DNA of 64,000 bases from CAZNLH01 sp964573995 (GTDB taxonomy: Bacteria; Gemmatimonadota; CAZMKB01; CAZNLH01), in the NCBI GenBank assembly GCA_964573995.1, contig CAZNLH010000014.1, positions 1-64,000 on the forward strand, given 5' to 3'. How positions within the stretch are numbered: position 1 is the first letter of the stretch; each line of letters opens with the position of its first letter. Shown piece after piece: positions 36,666 to 45,321 of the stretch. A program made the position numbers and the translations under genes. The notes under the pieces were generated by a model, which was not told where the DNA came from, ran no database searches, and was given only the letters and a program-made list of their open reading frames with translations.

Positions 36666-37783
36666 ACATAGGCGCATATGCAAGACAGGCCAGAAAGATC
36701 CTTTACAGGGAGGACGGGACCCCCGTCTACCTCATCTTCTTCGTTACTACAATCTGCGGGCTCAGGTGCCAACACTGCTTCTACTGGCGCGAGACCAACG
36801 TAAAACGTGACGAACTCACCCTGGATGAAATTGAGAAAATATCCCTAAGCATGGGTGATTTTCTGCAATTGACCCTCACCGGCGGAGACGCATGCCGTCG
36901 TGACGATCTCACGGAGATAGCCGAACTCTTTTACAAGAACAACAACGTACGGAACATCACCATAGGGACCAATGGCCTCAACCCTGACCGAGTGATGAAA
37001 CTCATCACCCCCATGGTCTCCAGGTGCACCGGGACCGACATCACGGTTGATCTATCAATGGACGGGTTAGGCGCGGTACATGACGAGATCAGGGGGGTAA
37101 AGGGCTCGTTCGAACGCGTGAACGACACGTACAGGCGCCTGCAGGCCCTGCAGAAGGACCATGAGAACCTGAATACCTGTATCGACGTTACATGCTCACA
37201 TACAAACCAGGACAAACTCATCCCGGTCTACGAATATATCCGCGATGAACTCGACCCCGATATCATCAACATCCTTTATGTACGCGGTGAACCAAGAAAC
37301 CCCCGGGCCAAGGAAGTGGACGTCAATTATTACGCCGAAGCAAACAGGATGCTCGAAAGGGATATCAAGGAGGGGTTAGTGCGCAGTTATAAGTTCATGC
37401 CGGACGTGCTGAACGTAAAAGACATCCTCCTGCGGCGATTGATCATCAAGACCGTCAAGGAAAACAGGTACCAGATACCGTGTACCGCCGGTGCCTTGAC
37501 TGGCGTGATCCAGACCGAGGGTGACGTATATCCGTGCGAGATGCTGGACGAGAAACTCGGCAACTTGAGAGAAAACGGTTACGACTTCCCTGCCATCTGG
37601 CGCAGCGAACGCGCCCTGGAGGTCAGGAGATGGATCAGGGAGACGAAGTGCTACTGTATCCACCAATGTTTCCTGAGCAACAACATCCTCTTCAATCCGC
37701 GGATGATTCCCAGGTTCCTGCTTACCTACCTTGGGCTCAAGTGGAGCAAGATGATCTCCCGCATTTCTCCGAATGGTCATTGA
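36662..37783 (+). CDS. radical SAM/SPASM domain protein
   Basis: 373 residues from the ATG at 36662, which overlaps the GT2 stop and has GGAAGG just before it. The radical SAM motif is CGLRCQHC; LTLTGGDACRRDD is the SAM-binding GGE-like motif (here GGD). The C-terminal SPASM-like part has PCTAGALTGVIQTEGDVYPCEML and KCYCIHQCF. Similar proteins are found in sugar-modification and peptide-modification clusters. Fourth radical SAM protein of the locus; the substrate is unknown. Confidence 0.87.
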   Translation: MNIGAYARQARKILYREDGTPVYLIFFVTTICGLRCQHCFYWRETNVKRDELTLDEIEKISLSMGDFLQLTLTGGDACRRDDLTEIAELFYKNNNVRNITIGTNGLNPDRVMKLITPMVSRCTGTDITVDLSMDGLGAVHDEIRGVKGSFERVNDTYRRLQALQKDHENLNTCIDVTCSHTNQDKLIPVYEYIRDELDPDIINILYVRGEPRNPRAKEVDVNYYAEANRMLERDIKEGLVRSYKFMPDVLNVKDILLRRLIIKTVKENRYQIPCTAGALTGVIQTEGDVYPCEMLDEKLGNLRENGYDFPAIWRSERALEVRRWIRETKCYCIHQCFLSNNILFNPRMIPRFLLTYLGLKWSKMISRISPNGH

Positions 37784-37891
37784 GATGGAACACCTGGACA
37801 TTCAATGCACCTTATCCAAGAGTGGCCCCTTGACCGATTGGCGTTGACCCGTTAACTTCCGCTAATACCGTATGATTCGCAAGAGATCGCC

Positions 37892-39829
37892 ATGCGTATA
37901 AGAGAACACATATTCATCTCCTCGTTCCTGCTGGCAACCGCCGCCGCCTTATGGGGCCTGGCGGAAGTGGTCACCATACTCGCGACGAACGAATTGAAGA
38001 CGGCCTCCTACTTGACCTACCTCTCCATAATTGCGTTTCCCCTCGTCCTTTACTGCATCGCGGGCGCCCTGATAGGGGGCACCGTGGCGGTTACACTCCA
38101 CGTGCTCATAAACAGGAAAGGCCACAGGCAAACCAACAGGAACGCGATAACCCTGTATTTATTCCTCTACTTCACCCCACTCCTTTTCTCCATCGAATAT
38201 ATATGGAACAGGCGCTTCCTGCCGGGAATCTCGTTCAGCAGGCCGATAAGTCTCCTCCACAGCCTTCTCATTCTTCTGGCCATATTGACTGTTGCCTTCC
38301 TCTGCCGGTCATTTATCAGGCAGATCCTAAGCGGGAAGCTTACCCTCCTCAAGTCGATGCTGATAGGATTGATAATAGGCATCTCCGCCGTCACCTACCT
38401 CGAGATCCGGTCCGCACCGTCGAAGTCCGCACCGGCATCGGGCGCCCAGGCAACCCCTGAGAAACCGAATGTCCTCCTCATAACCATCGATACACTGAGG
38501 GCCGACCACCTCGGATGTTACGGGGACCACACCATCCACACCGAGACGATCGATTCTCTCGCCGCCGGCGGGGTGAGATTCGATCATGCCACCTCCCAGG
38601 TCCCCTTGACCCTCCCTTCGCACACATCGATACTTACCTCTACTTATCCACCCATCCATGGCGTGAGAGACAATGCACGATACCGATTCAACGGCACAAT
38701 GCCCACTCTCGCGGAGATCCTCAAGGCAAATGGTTACCTGACATGCGCCTTCATCAGCGCGTTCGTCCTCGACTCGAGGTTCGGGCTCGATCGAGGATTC
38801 GATCACTACGACGACAATATCCAGAACCAGGCCCTATTCTACTTTTTCTCCGCCTCCCCCCCGTTTGCGCTGGCAGGCGCCCTGAAGATACTCGGGATGG
38901 TTCCACCCTACAAGCCGGAGCGAAGGGCAGACCGCACTACCGAGGCGGCGATCCGATGGCTCGGGGAGAACCGACAACAACTTTTCTTTTTGTGGATCCA
39001 CTACTTCGATCCACATGGACCGTTGAATCCTCCCGCTCCCTACGATACCCTGTATCTGGGTGCCGATGTCGACCGAAAGGCATTCCTCGAGAAGGAGAAG
39101 GACTACATCGCCGTCCAGGGCATGAGCGACTCGAGGGGATTGTCAAGGGAAGAGATCGAGGGGATAAAGACCCTATACAGCGGCGAGGTGACATTCACGG
39201 ACCACTCAATCGGAGTCCTCATGCGATACCTTCGGGAAAGTCACCTCTCCGACAGGACGCTTATCGTCCTGATGGCGGATCACGGCCAATCAATAGCCGA
39301 GCATCACTATATCGGCCACTCGATGCAACTCTACCAGGACATCATGAGGATCCCGCTAATAATCCATTACCCTCCATCCATACCGGCGGGTGCCGTTGTT
39401 GAGAACAATGTACAAAGTGTGGACGTCATGCCCACCATCCTCGGGATCCTCGGCATCGGGATACCTGGAAGTTGTCGCGGGCGCAACCTGATGCCACTGG
39501 TCAGGTATGAAGACGATAACGGCGAGGATCCGGGGGCCTACATTGAAACCCTCCACCCGCCCAGGAAGGAGAACCGGCTGTTCGGCTTGATATGGGGAGA
39601 TTTCAAGTACATTCGGGGACTGGAGGGTAATAGAGAGGAACTCTACCGTATCAGTACCGATCCCGGGGAACAAATAAACCTGGCAGGGCGGGAAAGTGAA
39701 CGGACCGAGCGGATGAGAGGGCACCTACAGGACCTACTCAAAGGGATGAAAGAGGAGGCATCCTCCCATGAAATCCCGCTTGACCCACAGACAATGCAGG
39801 CGATGAGGGCCCTGGGCTACGTCCAGTGA
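37892..39829 (+). CDS. membrane-anchored sulfatase-like protein, Thr nucleophile type
   Basis: 645 residues with about five N-terminal transmembrane segments (10-170) and a periplasmic alkaline-phosphatase-fold domain starting NVLLITIDTLRADHLGCYG (Asp200). The nucleophile position is Thr240 (PLTLPSHTSILTS), not Cys or Ser. Metal motifs HYFDPHGPL and MADHGQSIAEHHYIGHS are intact and the chain ends RALGYVQ. Predicted phosphotransferase or phosphatase rather than sulfatase. Tandem with the paralogue at 39876, 46 bases downstream. Confidence 0.85.
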   Translation: MRIREHIFISSFLLATAAALWGLAEVVTILATNELKTASYLTYLSIIAFPLVLYCIAGALIGGTVAVTLHVLINRKGHRQTNRNAITLYLFLYFTPLLFSIEYIWNRRFLPGISFSRPISLLHSLLILLAILTVAFLCRSFIRQILSGKLTLLKSMLIGLIIGISAVTYLEIRSAPSKSAPASGAQATPEKPNVLLITIDTLRADHLGCYGDHTIHTETIDSLAAGGVRFDHATSQVPLTLPSHTSILTSTYPPIHGVRDNARYRFNGTMPTLAEILKANGYLTCAFISAFVLDSRFGLDRGFDHYDDNIQNQALFYFFSASPPFALAGALKILGMVPPYKPERRADRTTEAAIRWLGENRQQLFFLWIHYFDPHGPLNPPAPYDTLYLGADVDRKAFLEKEKDYIAVQGMSDSRGLSREEIEGIKTLYSGEVTFTDHSIGVLMRYLRESHLSDRTLIVLMADHGQSIAEHHYIGHSMQLYQDIMRIPLIIHYPPSIPAGAVVENNVQSVDVMPTILGILGIGIPGSCRGRNLMPLVRYEDDNGEDPGAYIETLHPPRKENRLFGLIWGDFKYIRGLEGNREELYRISTDPGEQINLAGRESERTERMRGHLQDLLKGMKEEASSHEIPLDPQTMQAMRALGYVQ

Positions 39830-39875
39830 CGGTGGATAACGAGGAAGAACGAAGTACGGGAGATGAACAGGAGGA

Positions 39876-41903
39876 ATGGGTAGAATAAAACGGACAAGCC
39901 GTCACATTGCAACCGGCCTTTCCAACGGGATCATCGTCTGGACCCTGATCGGCCTGGCATGGGGGCTGACCACCATCCTCACCCACCTCCAGAGGCCGGT
40001 AATCCTGTTGGACCTGCCCCTCTTCAGGCTCTTAGAAGGTCTGCAAGTGGAGCGGTTCTCTGTCTACAGGCTGTACACGCCCATGCCGCTGGATCAATTA
40101 CTGTTCCTGTTCCATTGCACACTCGCGCACACCATCTTCGGAGCATTGGTAGGGCTCTCGGGTGGACTCTTAGACAGCATCGCGGCTGGCAGGAAGAAGA
40201 TCGAGGGCAGGCGGGAACGGCTCCGGGCCCTGCACTTCTCCTGGAACCTGTTTTTCATCCTTTTTCTCCTCCTGCTGGATAAGTGGCAGGTCGCCGCGAA
40301 GGGGTTCATATTTCCACCCATCTTCCCATCGTCTCTTGCCTTGAAGATCATTGCCTCCTTGGTAATCGCTTCCCTTGCCTACCCCGCCGCGAGGCACCTC
40401 TCCTCCATCACCTTCGGGAAGGGGGAAGAAGGCCCTTCGGGGATCCCTACGGGAAAGGGCACAATATACCTGCTCGCCCTCTGTATTGCTCTGATCATCC
40501 TTGTCGGATTTGCGGCCTTCATCGCCGAACATGCCGCCTGGTCATCCATCGATGAAGGCAATACAAGCCCACCTCGAACGGCGGGAACGAGCCATAAGAC
40601 CGGCGGAGACATCATCCTCATCATAATAGATACCTTGCGCGCCGACCACCTGGGATGTTACGGATACAAGCGCCCGATCACTCCTAACATCGATGCCCTG
40701 GCCGGGGATGGGATCAGGTTCGCAACGTGTATCTCCCAGGCCCCCTGGACGATACCATCCATAATGTCGATAATGACCTCGATGTACCCATCGGTAAACG
40801 GCGTGAAAGACGTCAAGTCGAGGCTCGATCCGATGAGGTCGACACTGGCCGAGGCCATGAAGGAAGGAGGGTATCGGACCGCCGGCCTGGTAAGCCACAC
40901 GTTCGTTGACAGACGTTTCGGTTTCGCAGACGGGTTTGAACGATACGACGATAAGGGTGCAATCCACAAGGGGGCCGGGGTGACGACAAACCTGGCGACC
41001 TCCATGATCGACGACCTTCGAGGGGATGATTTCTTCTTCTTCGTCCACTACTTCGACCCGCACTTCCCTTACGACCCCCCTGCCCCCTACGACACCCTCT
41101 TCACCACTGCCGGAAGAGAAAAAAAGACTATTACCTGGAAGGACATGAAACAATACGCGCACATTAACAATCCACTACCGCCAAGGGAATTGGAGCGGCT
41201 GATAGGACTCTATGACGGTGAGATAAATTACACCGATGCCATGGTGGGGAAGTTTATCGGGCACCTGAAAAAAATAGGGATCTACGACCGGTCCACCATC
41301 CTGCTGACTGCAGACCACGGTGAAGAGTTCAAGGACCATGGTTCCATGGGCCATACGCGCACCCTCTATGACGAACTCATCCATGTCCCGTTGATAATCA
41401 AACTCCCGCATTCCGAGAAGGCCGGAACGGTCATAAGGGACCAGGTAAGATCGCTCGATATCGCCCCCACCCTCCTCCACCTTGCCGGCGCGGATATCCC
41501 CGGCGAATTCCAGGGTGTCGACCTGTCCCCCTTCTGGACAAAAGGGGATTACCATGTCTGCCTCCCCGCCCATAGTGAGACTTCGAGGCATGCCATACTA
41601 AGGTCGATCAGGGCCGGGAACTACAAGTATATCGAGGTTGTAAGGCCGTCATTTTACCACACGGTGAAGGGCAAGAGCCCCCGAATCCACGAAACCTACG
41701 ACCTGGGACGAGACTCCGAGGAGAAAAACGACCTGGAAGAAGATGAAGCCGCACCGCAGGCCTCGCTTCGGAAATCACTCTTCCAGTGGATTTCGTCGAG
41801 CGAAATCGAACACGAGTTTCTTCCGAAGGCTGGCGGCACGGAAGAGGTGACTTACGACAAGGAGACACTGGAAAGGCTGAAGGCGCTCGGTTACGTCCAG
41901 TGA
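39876..41903 (+). CDS. membrane-anchored sulfatase-like protein, Thr nucleophile type
   Basis: 675 residues: about six transmembrane segments (18-220), then the catalytic domain starting DIILIIIDTLRADHLGCYG (Asp252) with Thr292 at the nucleophile position (WTIPSIMSIMTS; here even the following His of the PSH motif is Ile). HYFDPHFPYDPP and TADHGEEFKDHGSMGHT carry the remaining metal ligands; it ends KALGYVQ. Most diverged of the three paralogues. GGAGG lies unusually close to the ATG, so initiation may use GGGAGA further upstream. Confidence 0.83.
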   Translation: MGRIKRTSRHIATGLSNGIIVWTLIGLAWGLTTILTHLQRPVILLDLPLFRLLEGLQVERFSVYRLYTPMPLDQLLFLFHCTLAHTIFGALVGLSGGLLDSIAAGRKKIEGRRERLRALHFSWNLFFILFLLLLDKWQVAAKGFIFPPIFPSSLALKIIASLVIASLAYPAARHLSSITFGKGEEGPSGIPTGKGTIYLLALCIALIILVGFAAFIAEHAAWSSIDEGNTSPPRTAGTSHKTGGDIILIIIDTLRADHLGCYGYKRPITPNIDALAGDGIRFATCISQAPWTIPSIMSIMTSMYPSVNGVKDVKSRLDPMRSTLAEAMKEGGYRTAGLVSHTFVDRRFGFADGFERYDDKGAIHKGAGVTTNLATSMIDDLRGDDFFFFVHYFDPHFPYDPPAPYDTLFTTAGREKKTITWKDMKQYAHINNPLPPRELERLIGLYDGEINYTDAMVGKFIGHLKKIGIYDRSTILLTADHGEEFKDHGSMGHTRTLYDELIHVPLIIKLPHSEKAGTVIRDQVRSLDIAPTLLHLAGADIPGEFQGVDLSPFWTKGDYHVCLPAHSETSRHAILRSIRAGNYKYIEVVRPSFYHTVKGKSPRIHETYDLGRDSEEKNDLEEDEAAPQASLRKSLFQWISSSEIEHEFLPKAGGTEEVTYDKETLERLKALGYVQ

Positions 41904-41929
41904 TCTTGAGACAGGCGGAGAACAAATCG

Positions 41930-42955
41930 ATGAATCTGCGGAAGAACATCTTCATGGCCCTCTTTACCGTGACCTCCGTCCTGGTAATTATGGAATTACT
42001 ACTCAGGCTCTTCGGACTCGGGGCCAGGGTGGGCAAGCAAAACTTGGACTTTGTTCCGAGGCGGGCGAATCCACCCTATCACTTCAATAAAGAACTTGGC
42101 TGGGACCTGCTCCCCAACTGGGAGGGAACCGTCAAGTCCGTCCACGTCAAGACCAACGCGTTCGGAATGCGAGACGACCCCTTTCCCCTGGAAAAACCGG
42201 CCTATACCATTCGTATCCTTGCACTCGGCGATTCCTTCACCTTCGGTTTCAAGGTGGCGGATGATTCTTGCTACGTGGAAGTCCTCGAAAGGTTGTTGAA
42301 CAGTAAGGGGCCGAGGCCGAGGTACGAGGTATTGAACGGGGGAGTGGGCGGTTACAACACTGAGCAGGAAAAGCGCTGGCTGATCACCAAGGGCCTGGCA
42401 TTCCATCCCGATATAATCCTCGTCGGATTCGTATTGAACGATGTAATATACCGAGGTATTTACACCCCTGAAACAAAATCATGGGCCACCCGCCTCCTTT
42501 ATCGTACGGCCATCTACAACACCATGGAACGGGCAATCCTGTCGAACAGGGCAAAGACCGATGCAATCGAAAGGGCAAGGCTGACCACCAGGCGCCTGCT
42601 CGAAGACTCGGACGAGATCAATTCGCTATGGCAGTCTTGCTTCAAGGAGATCAGCGAGATGAACCTCATAGCAACCGAGCGTGGCATTCCACTCGTCTTT
42701 GTCCTTTTCCCGTGGCCCAACGAAGTCGACTCGCCCGAAGGGAGCCATGTTCCGCAAGAACGATTGATACGCTTCCTCAGGGACCAGGACATCCGTTACA
42801 TCGATCTCCTGCCGGCCTTTAGACTCGAGCATGACGGCCTCTTCCTCCCCGAAGAATCGCACCCGTCGGCCCGCGGGCACAAGGTGGCGGCGCGCGAGAT
42901 ATATTCGTATCTCACTGAAGATGTCCTTGGGCGGCCCCCCTTTGCCACTGAATGA
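41930..42955 (+). CDS. SGNH/GDSL-type hydrolase with N-terminal membrane anchor
   Basis: 341 residues from the ATG at 41930 (AGGCGGAG 8-15 bases upstream). A single N-terminal helix (about 8-26) anchors the protein. SGNH blocks: ILALGDSFTFG (nucleophile Ser), GGVGGYNTEQ, VGFVLND (Asn), and SHPSARGHKVAA with the catalytic His. Related proteins deacetylate, acylate or esterify surface polysaccharides (AlgX/DltD-like). Last gene of the plus-strand glycan operon, 26 bases after the sulfatase-like gene. Confidence 0.88.
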   Translation: MNLRKNIFMALFTVTSVLVIMELLLRLFGLGARVGKQNLDFVPRRANPPYHFNKELGWDLLPNWEGTVKSVHVKTNAFGMRDDPFPLEKPAYTIRILALGDSFTFGFKVADDSCYVEVLERLLNSKGPRPRYEVLNGGVGGYNTEQEKRWLITKGLAFHPDIILVGFVLNDVIYRGIYTPETKSWATRLLYRTAIYNTMERAILSNRAKTDAIERARLTTRRLLEDSDEINSLWQSCFKEISEMNLIATERGIPLVFVLFPWPNEVDSPEGSHVPQERLIRFLRDQDIRYIDLLPAFRLEHDGLFLPEESHPSARGHKVAAREIYSYLTEDVLGRPPFATE

Positions 42956-43164
42956 TTGAAAGTCCATCCCTTGTGCCCATAGGCGTTACAACGAACGGTC
43001 CCTGGATGTATGCAATACGTGGCTATGTGATTCCGGGCCTGCTTGAATCTGCACTGTGATACCCACGGAGGGATAAAAGCGAGGAACAACCCGTCATCGG
43101 GCGGTCTTCCGTAAGAGTGGGAATGGCCTGGAGACATGTATCCCGGGCGATTTCACTGCCCGGC

Positions 43165-44937
43165 TTACTGCGGGGCCATCTTTACAAAGATCGGGTTCGT
43201 GAATGCGACGACCCGCTGCTCGGATGTGATATACTGGTAAATACCCTGTGGAGCGGGCTGGACCCCCGGCTGCGGGAGTTTTATCCCGGCCTCGACGATC
43301 ACCCAGGAATTTCCCGTGAAATTGTACTGAAAGACCTGTTGAAACCGGATCAAATCGGCGGGATCGCTCGAGAAGGGATTGGGGGGGTTGGTAGACGTTA
43401 CGTTCTGCGAATATGCGAGTTCGCCGTTTACGATCATGCGAACCTGCTGTACGGGGACCCATGGCGCAGCCCTGACCGTGATGGATACCGGGAGCCTCAA
43501 CTGGTTGGGAGGCGAGACGAATACCGTGTCTCCCAACCCCTTGTCCTGAATAGAGAAGTCGATGATCGGCCCTGTTGTCGTGAAGACCTCCCCGTAAAGG
43601 AGGGAGTCGGCCATGGCGTTTGTAGCCGCCATGTCGAACCTGTCCATGGTGACGATGTTCGAGGCCACATAGTTTCTCGGGTACCCCGCGCCGTCGATGA
43701 AGATCCAGTGACTGTCAGTATTTCCCACGGCGACCTTCCTGAATCCCTGGTTCAGGAAACTGAACCAGTCATCCCTGCTTTCCATGTAATACGGTATGTA
43801 ATTGCGGTTCAGGATCTCTATCGTGTCGAAGTCGATGTTCTGGGTCGTCGAGGAGTCGGACTGGGCCCGTAAGAAGGAGTTGACGGATCCATCGTAGGTA
43901 TCTGGGATCGGCACCGTCGGGTCGTAGTTGAAATTGTAGAAATATCCCAGATGGGGACCACCAAGGAATCCAGGGAAATACTGCCAGTCGTAGTGCGCTC
44001 CCCTCGGGTGGCTCAACTGGATTACCACGCGGTAGCCCCCGGGGGGTTCAAGCGCACGGACGAGGTCGTAAAGAGTGGCCGGCTGTCGATGCACATCGTC
44101 ACATGGCAGGGAGGGTGGAGGGCCAGGTGTGATGGCAAACCCATTGAAGTGGTTAACTTGGTGCGGCCACTCGTTCGGCGGGCAATCTGGAAGCCAGTTG
44201 GGACCCTTGGCATAGACATTGAACTCCATCCCGGGAATCGATGTGATCTTCTCCGTTATGAACGACGGGGTAAAACCATCGAGCGCCCCGATCTCGTCGG
44301 CCAGAGCCTGGATGATGGCATTGTAATCCCAGATCTTCCGGTGCTCGGTGGCAACCATCAGGTCGACCCCGGACGTCAGGAAATCGATGATCCGGTGCCT
44401 CGTGGTCGGTTGGGTCAAGCCCCAGTTCTGGGCCACGATCCGGGCGTCGTTGCTCGAATCGCTGTGGACGTGATAATCCACCGAGATCCGGCCTGGAACA
44501 TCGAGCATGTGGTTCAGGACCAGCGCAAGGCTGGTGTCGGCCATTTCCGGCAGGCTTATCGTGTCACCAGCGATGGAATATTCCAGTCCTCGCGATGCCA
44601 CCACGAGATAATTGCCCGAGTCGAGGGCAACCGATGCCATACCGGTCGGGGTCAGGATTACGTTCTTGCTGCCGAGCCAGTAGATCCCACTCGAAGGATC
44701 GTAATTCAACTGGTCGAAATTCGGGAACAGGCGGGGGTCGATCTGTTGATTCGCGTCCAGGCCGAGGAAAACCAACTTGGCCGGCACGGGGTTCTGCAGC
44801 GAATCGACCACCTCAAAGTGGACCGTAGAAGGTGCACCTTGAGCAGCATCGGGAAACAATGGAAAGAGGACGATCAGCGCGAAAAAGAAGGTATCAGTAA
44901 GACGATACGTAATTTTGGAGAAGAGGGGCTCTTTCAT
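43165..44937 (-). CDS. secreted PHP-domain (CehA/McbA-like) metallohydrolase
   Basis: 590 residues with a signal peptide (hydrophobic core about 17-30, cleavage near AAQG|AP). An N-terminal beta domain (about 36-145) leads to the PHP domain: DYHVHSDSSNDA (His156, His158), VATEHRKIWDY, GMEFNVY, LSHPRG and VGNTDSHWI supply the metal ligands. The C-terminal region (about 490-590) is beta-rich. CehA-type enzymes hydrolyse carbamates or phosphoesters; the substrate here is unknown. Single gene with a full-consensus promoter at 45014-45042. Confidence 0.85.
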   Translation of the reverse strand: MKEPLFSKITYRLTDTFFFALIVLFPLFPDAAQGAPSTVHFEVVDSLQNPVPAKLVFLGLDANQQIDPRLFPNFDQLNYDPSSGIYWLGSKNVILTPTGMASVALDSGNYLVVASRGLEYSIAGDTISLPEMADTSLALVLNHMLDVPGRISVDYHVHSDSSNDARIVAQNWGLTQPTTRHRIIDFLTSGVDLMVATEHRKIWDYNAIIQALADEIGALDGFTPSFITEKITSIPGMEFNVYAKGPNWLPDCPPNEWPHQVNHFNGFAITPGPPPSLPCDDVHRQPATLYDLVRALEPPGGYRVVIQLSHPRGAHYDWQYFPGFLGGPHLGYFYNFNYDPTVPIPDTYDGSVNSFLRAQSDSSTTQNIDFDTIEILNRNYIPYYMESRDDWFSFLNQGFRKVAVGNTDSHWIFIDGAGYPRNYVASNIVTMDRFDMAATNAMADSLLYGEVFTTTGPIIDFSIQDKGLGDTVFVSPPNQLRLPVSITVRAAPWVPVQQVRMIVNGELAYSQNVTSTNPPNPFSSDPADLIRFQQVFQYNFTGNSWVIVEAGIKLPQPGVQPAPQGIYQYITSEQRVVAFTNPIFVKMAPQ

Positions 44938-45013
44938 ATATGTTTACCGCTTCCCGGACTTTTGCAGGTAATGTGACCAGAGTGTTTGTCCTTTCACCCA
45001 CTACAGTTGTGGT

Positions 45014-45042
45014 ATTATATCATAATTAAGATTTTTTGTCAA
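45014..45042 (-). promoter_or_regulatory. full-consensus sigma-70 promoter of the PHP metallohydrolase gene
   Basis: Minus strand: TTGACA (45042-45037), 17 bp, TATAAT (45019-45014). Both hexamers and the spacing are perfect, which predicts strong constitutive transcription with a leader of about 70 bases. Confidence 0.85.
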
Positions 45043-45135
45043 GTTTTAAACTGAATGTGTCAAGCCAATTTAGAAATGTCCTATTTTTACCAAGGATAGG
45101 ATTACCCCTCCCCGGATGTCTTGAGAGCAACCTAT

Positions 45136-45254
45136 CGGAATGTTCCGCAGAACAAGCATTGGCTGCGACGGTCCAACCAGGAGAACCGAGGATCAGGTCG
45201 AGTAGTACATTGACAGGGAACGTTCCCCTTCTTACATTGACGGGGATATTTCCC
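45136..45254. promoter_or_regulatory. repeated palindromic operator sites of the LarA operon
   Basis: CGGAATGTTCCG (45136-45147) and GGGAACGTTCCC (45216-45227) are perfect or near-perfect palindromes sharing GGAAyGTTCC, 80 bp apart. A degenerate third copy, GGGATATTTCCC, is at 45243-45254, inside a 21-base direct repeat (ACATTGACrGGGA...) with the second. The second lies in the promoter spacer and the third at the start point, typical of repression. Confidence 0.6.
45210..45238 (+). promoter_or_regulatory. sigma-70 promoter of the LarA-kinase-aldolase operon
   Basis: TTGACA (45210-45215), 17 bp, TACATT (45233-45238). The palindrome GGGAACGTTCCC fills most of the spacer. Leader about 75 bases. 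Confidence 0.6.
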
Positions 45255-45321
45255 GCATTGCCGTTGAATTTTCATGGATTTCGGCACCGTGATTGACAAA
45301 TGAACTCGGCACAGATGGCAG

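Larger units (their letters stand above)
44938..45321. other. 384-bp divergent regulatory region
   Basis: No gene. Contains a consensus minus-strand promoter for the PHP protein (45014-45042), a plus-strand promoter for the LarA operon (45210-45238) and palindromes of the form GGAAyGTTCC. Confidence 0.7.

Noticed and set aside
43143..43163. CCGGGC/GCCCGG hairpin as terminator between the SGNH and PHP genes
   Set aside because: Only six base pairs with a nine-base loop and no T-tract on either strand.
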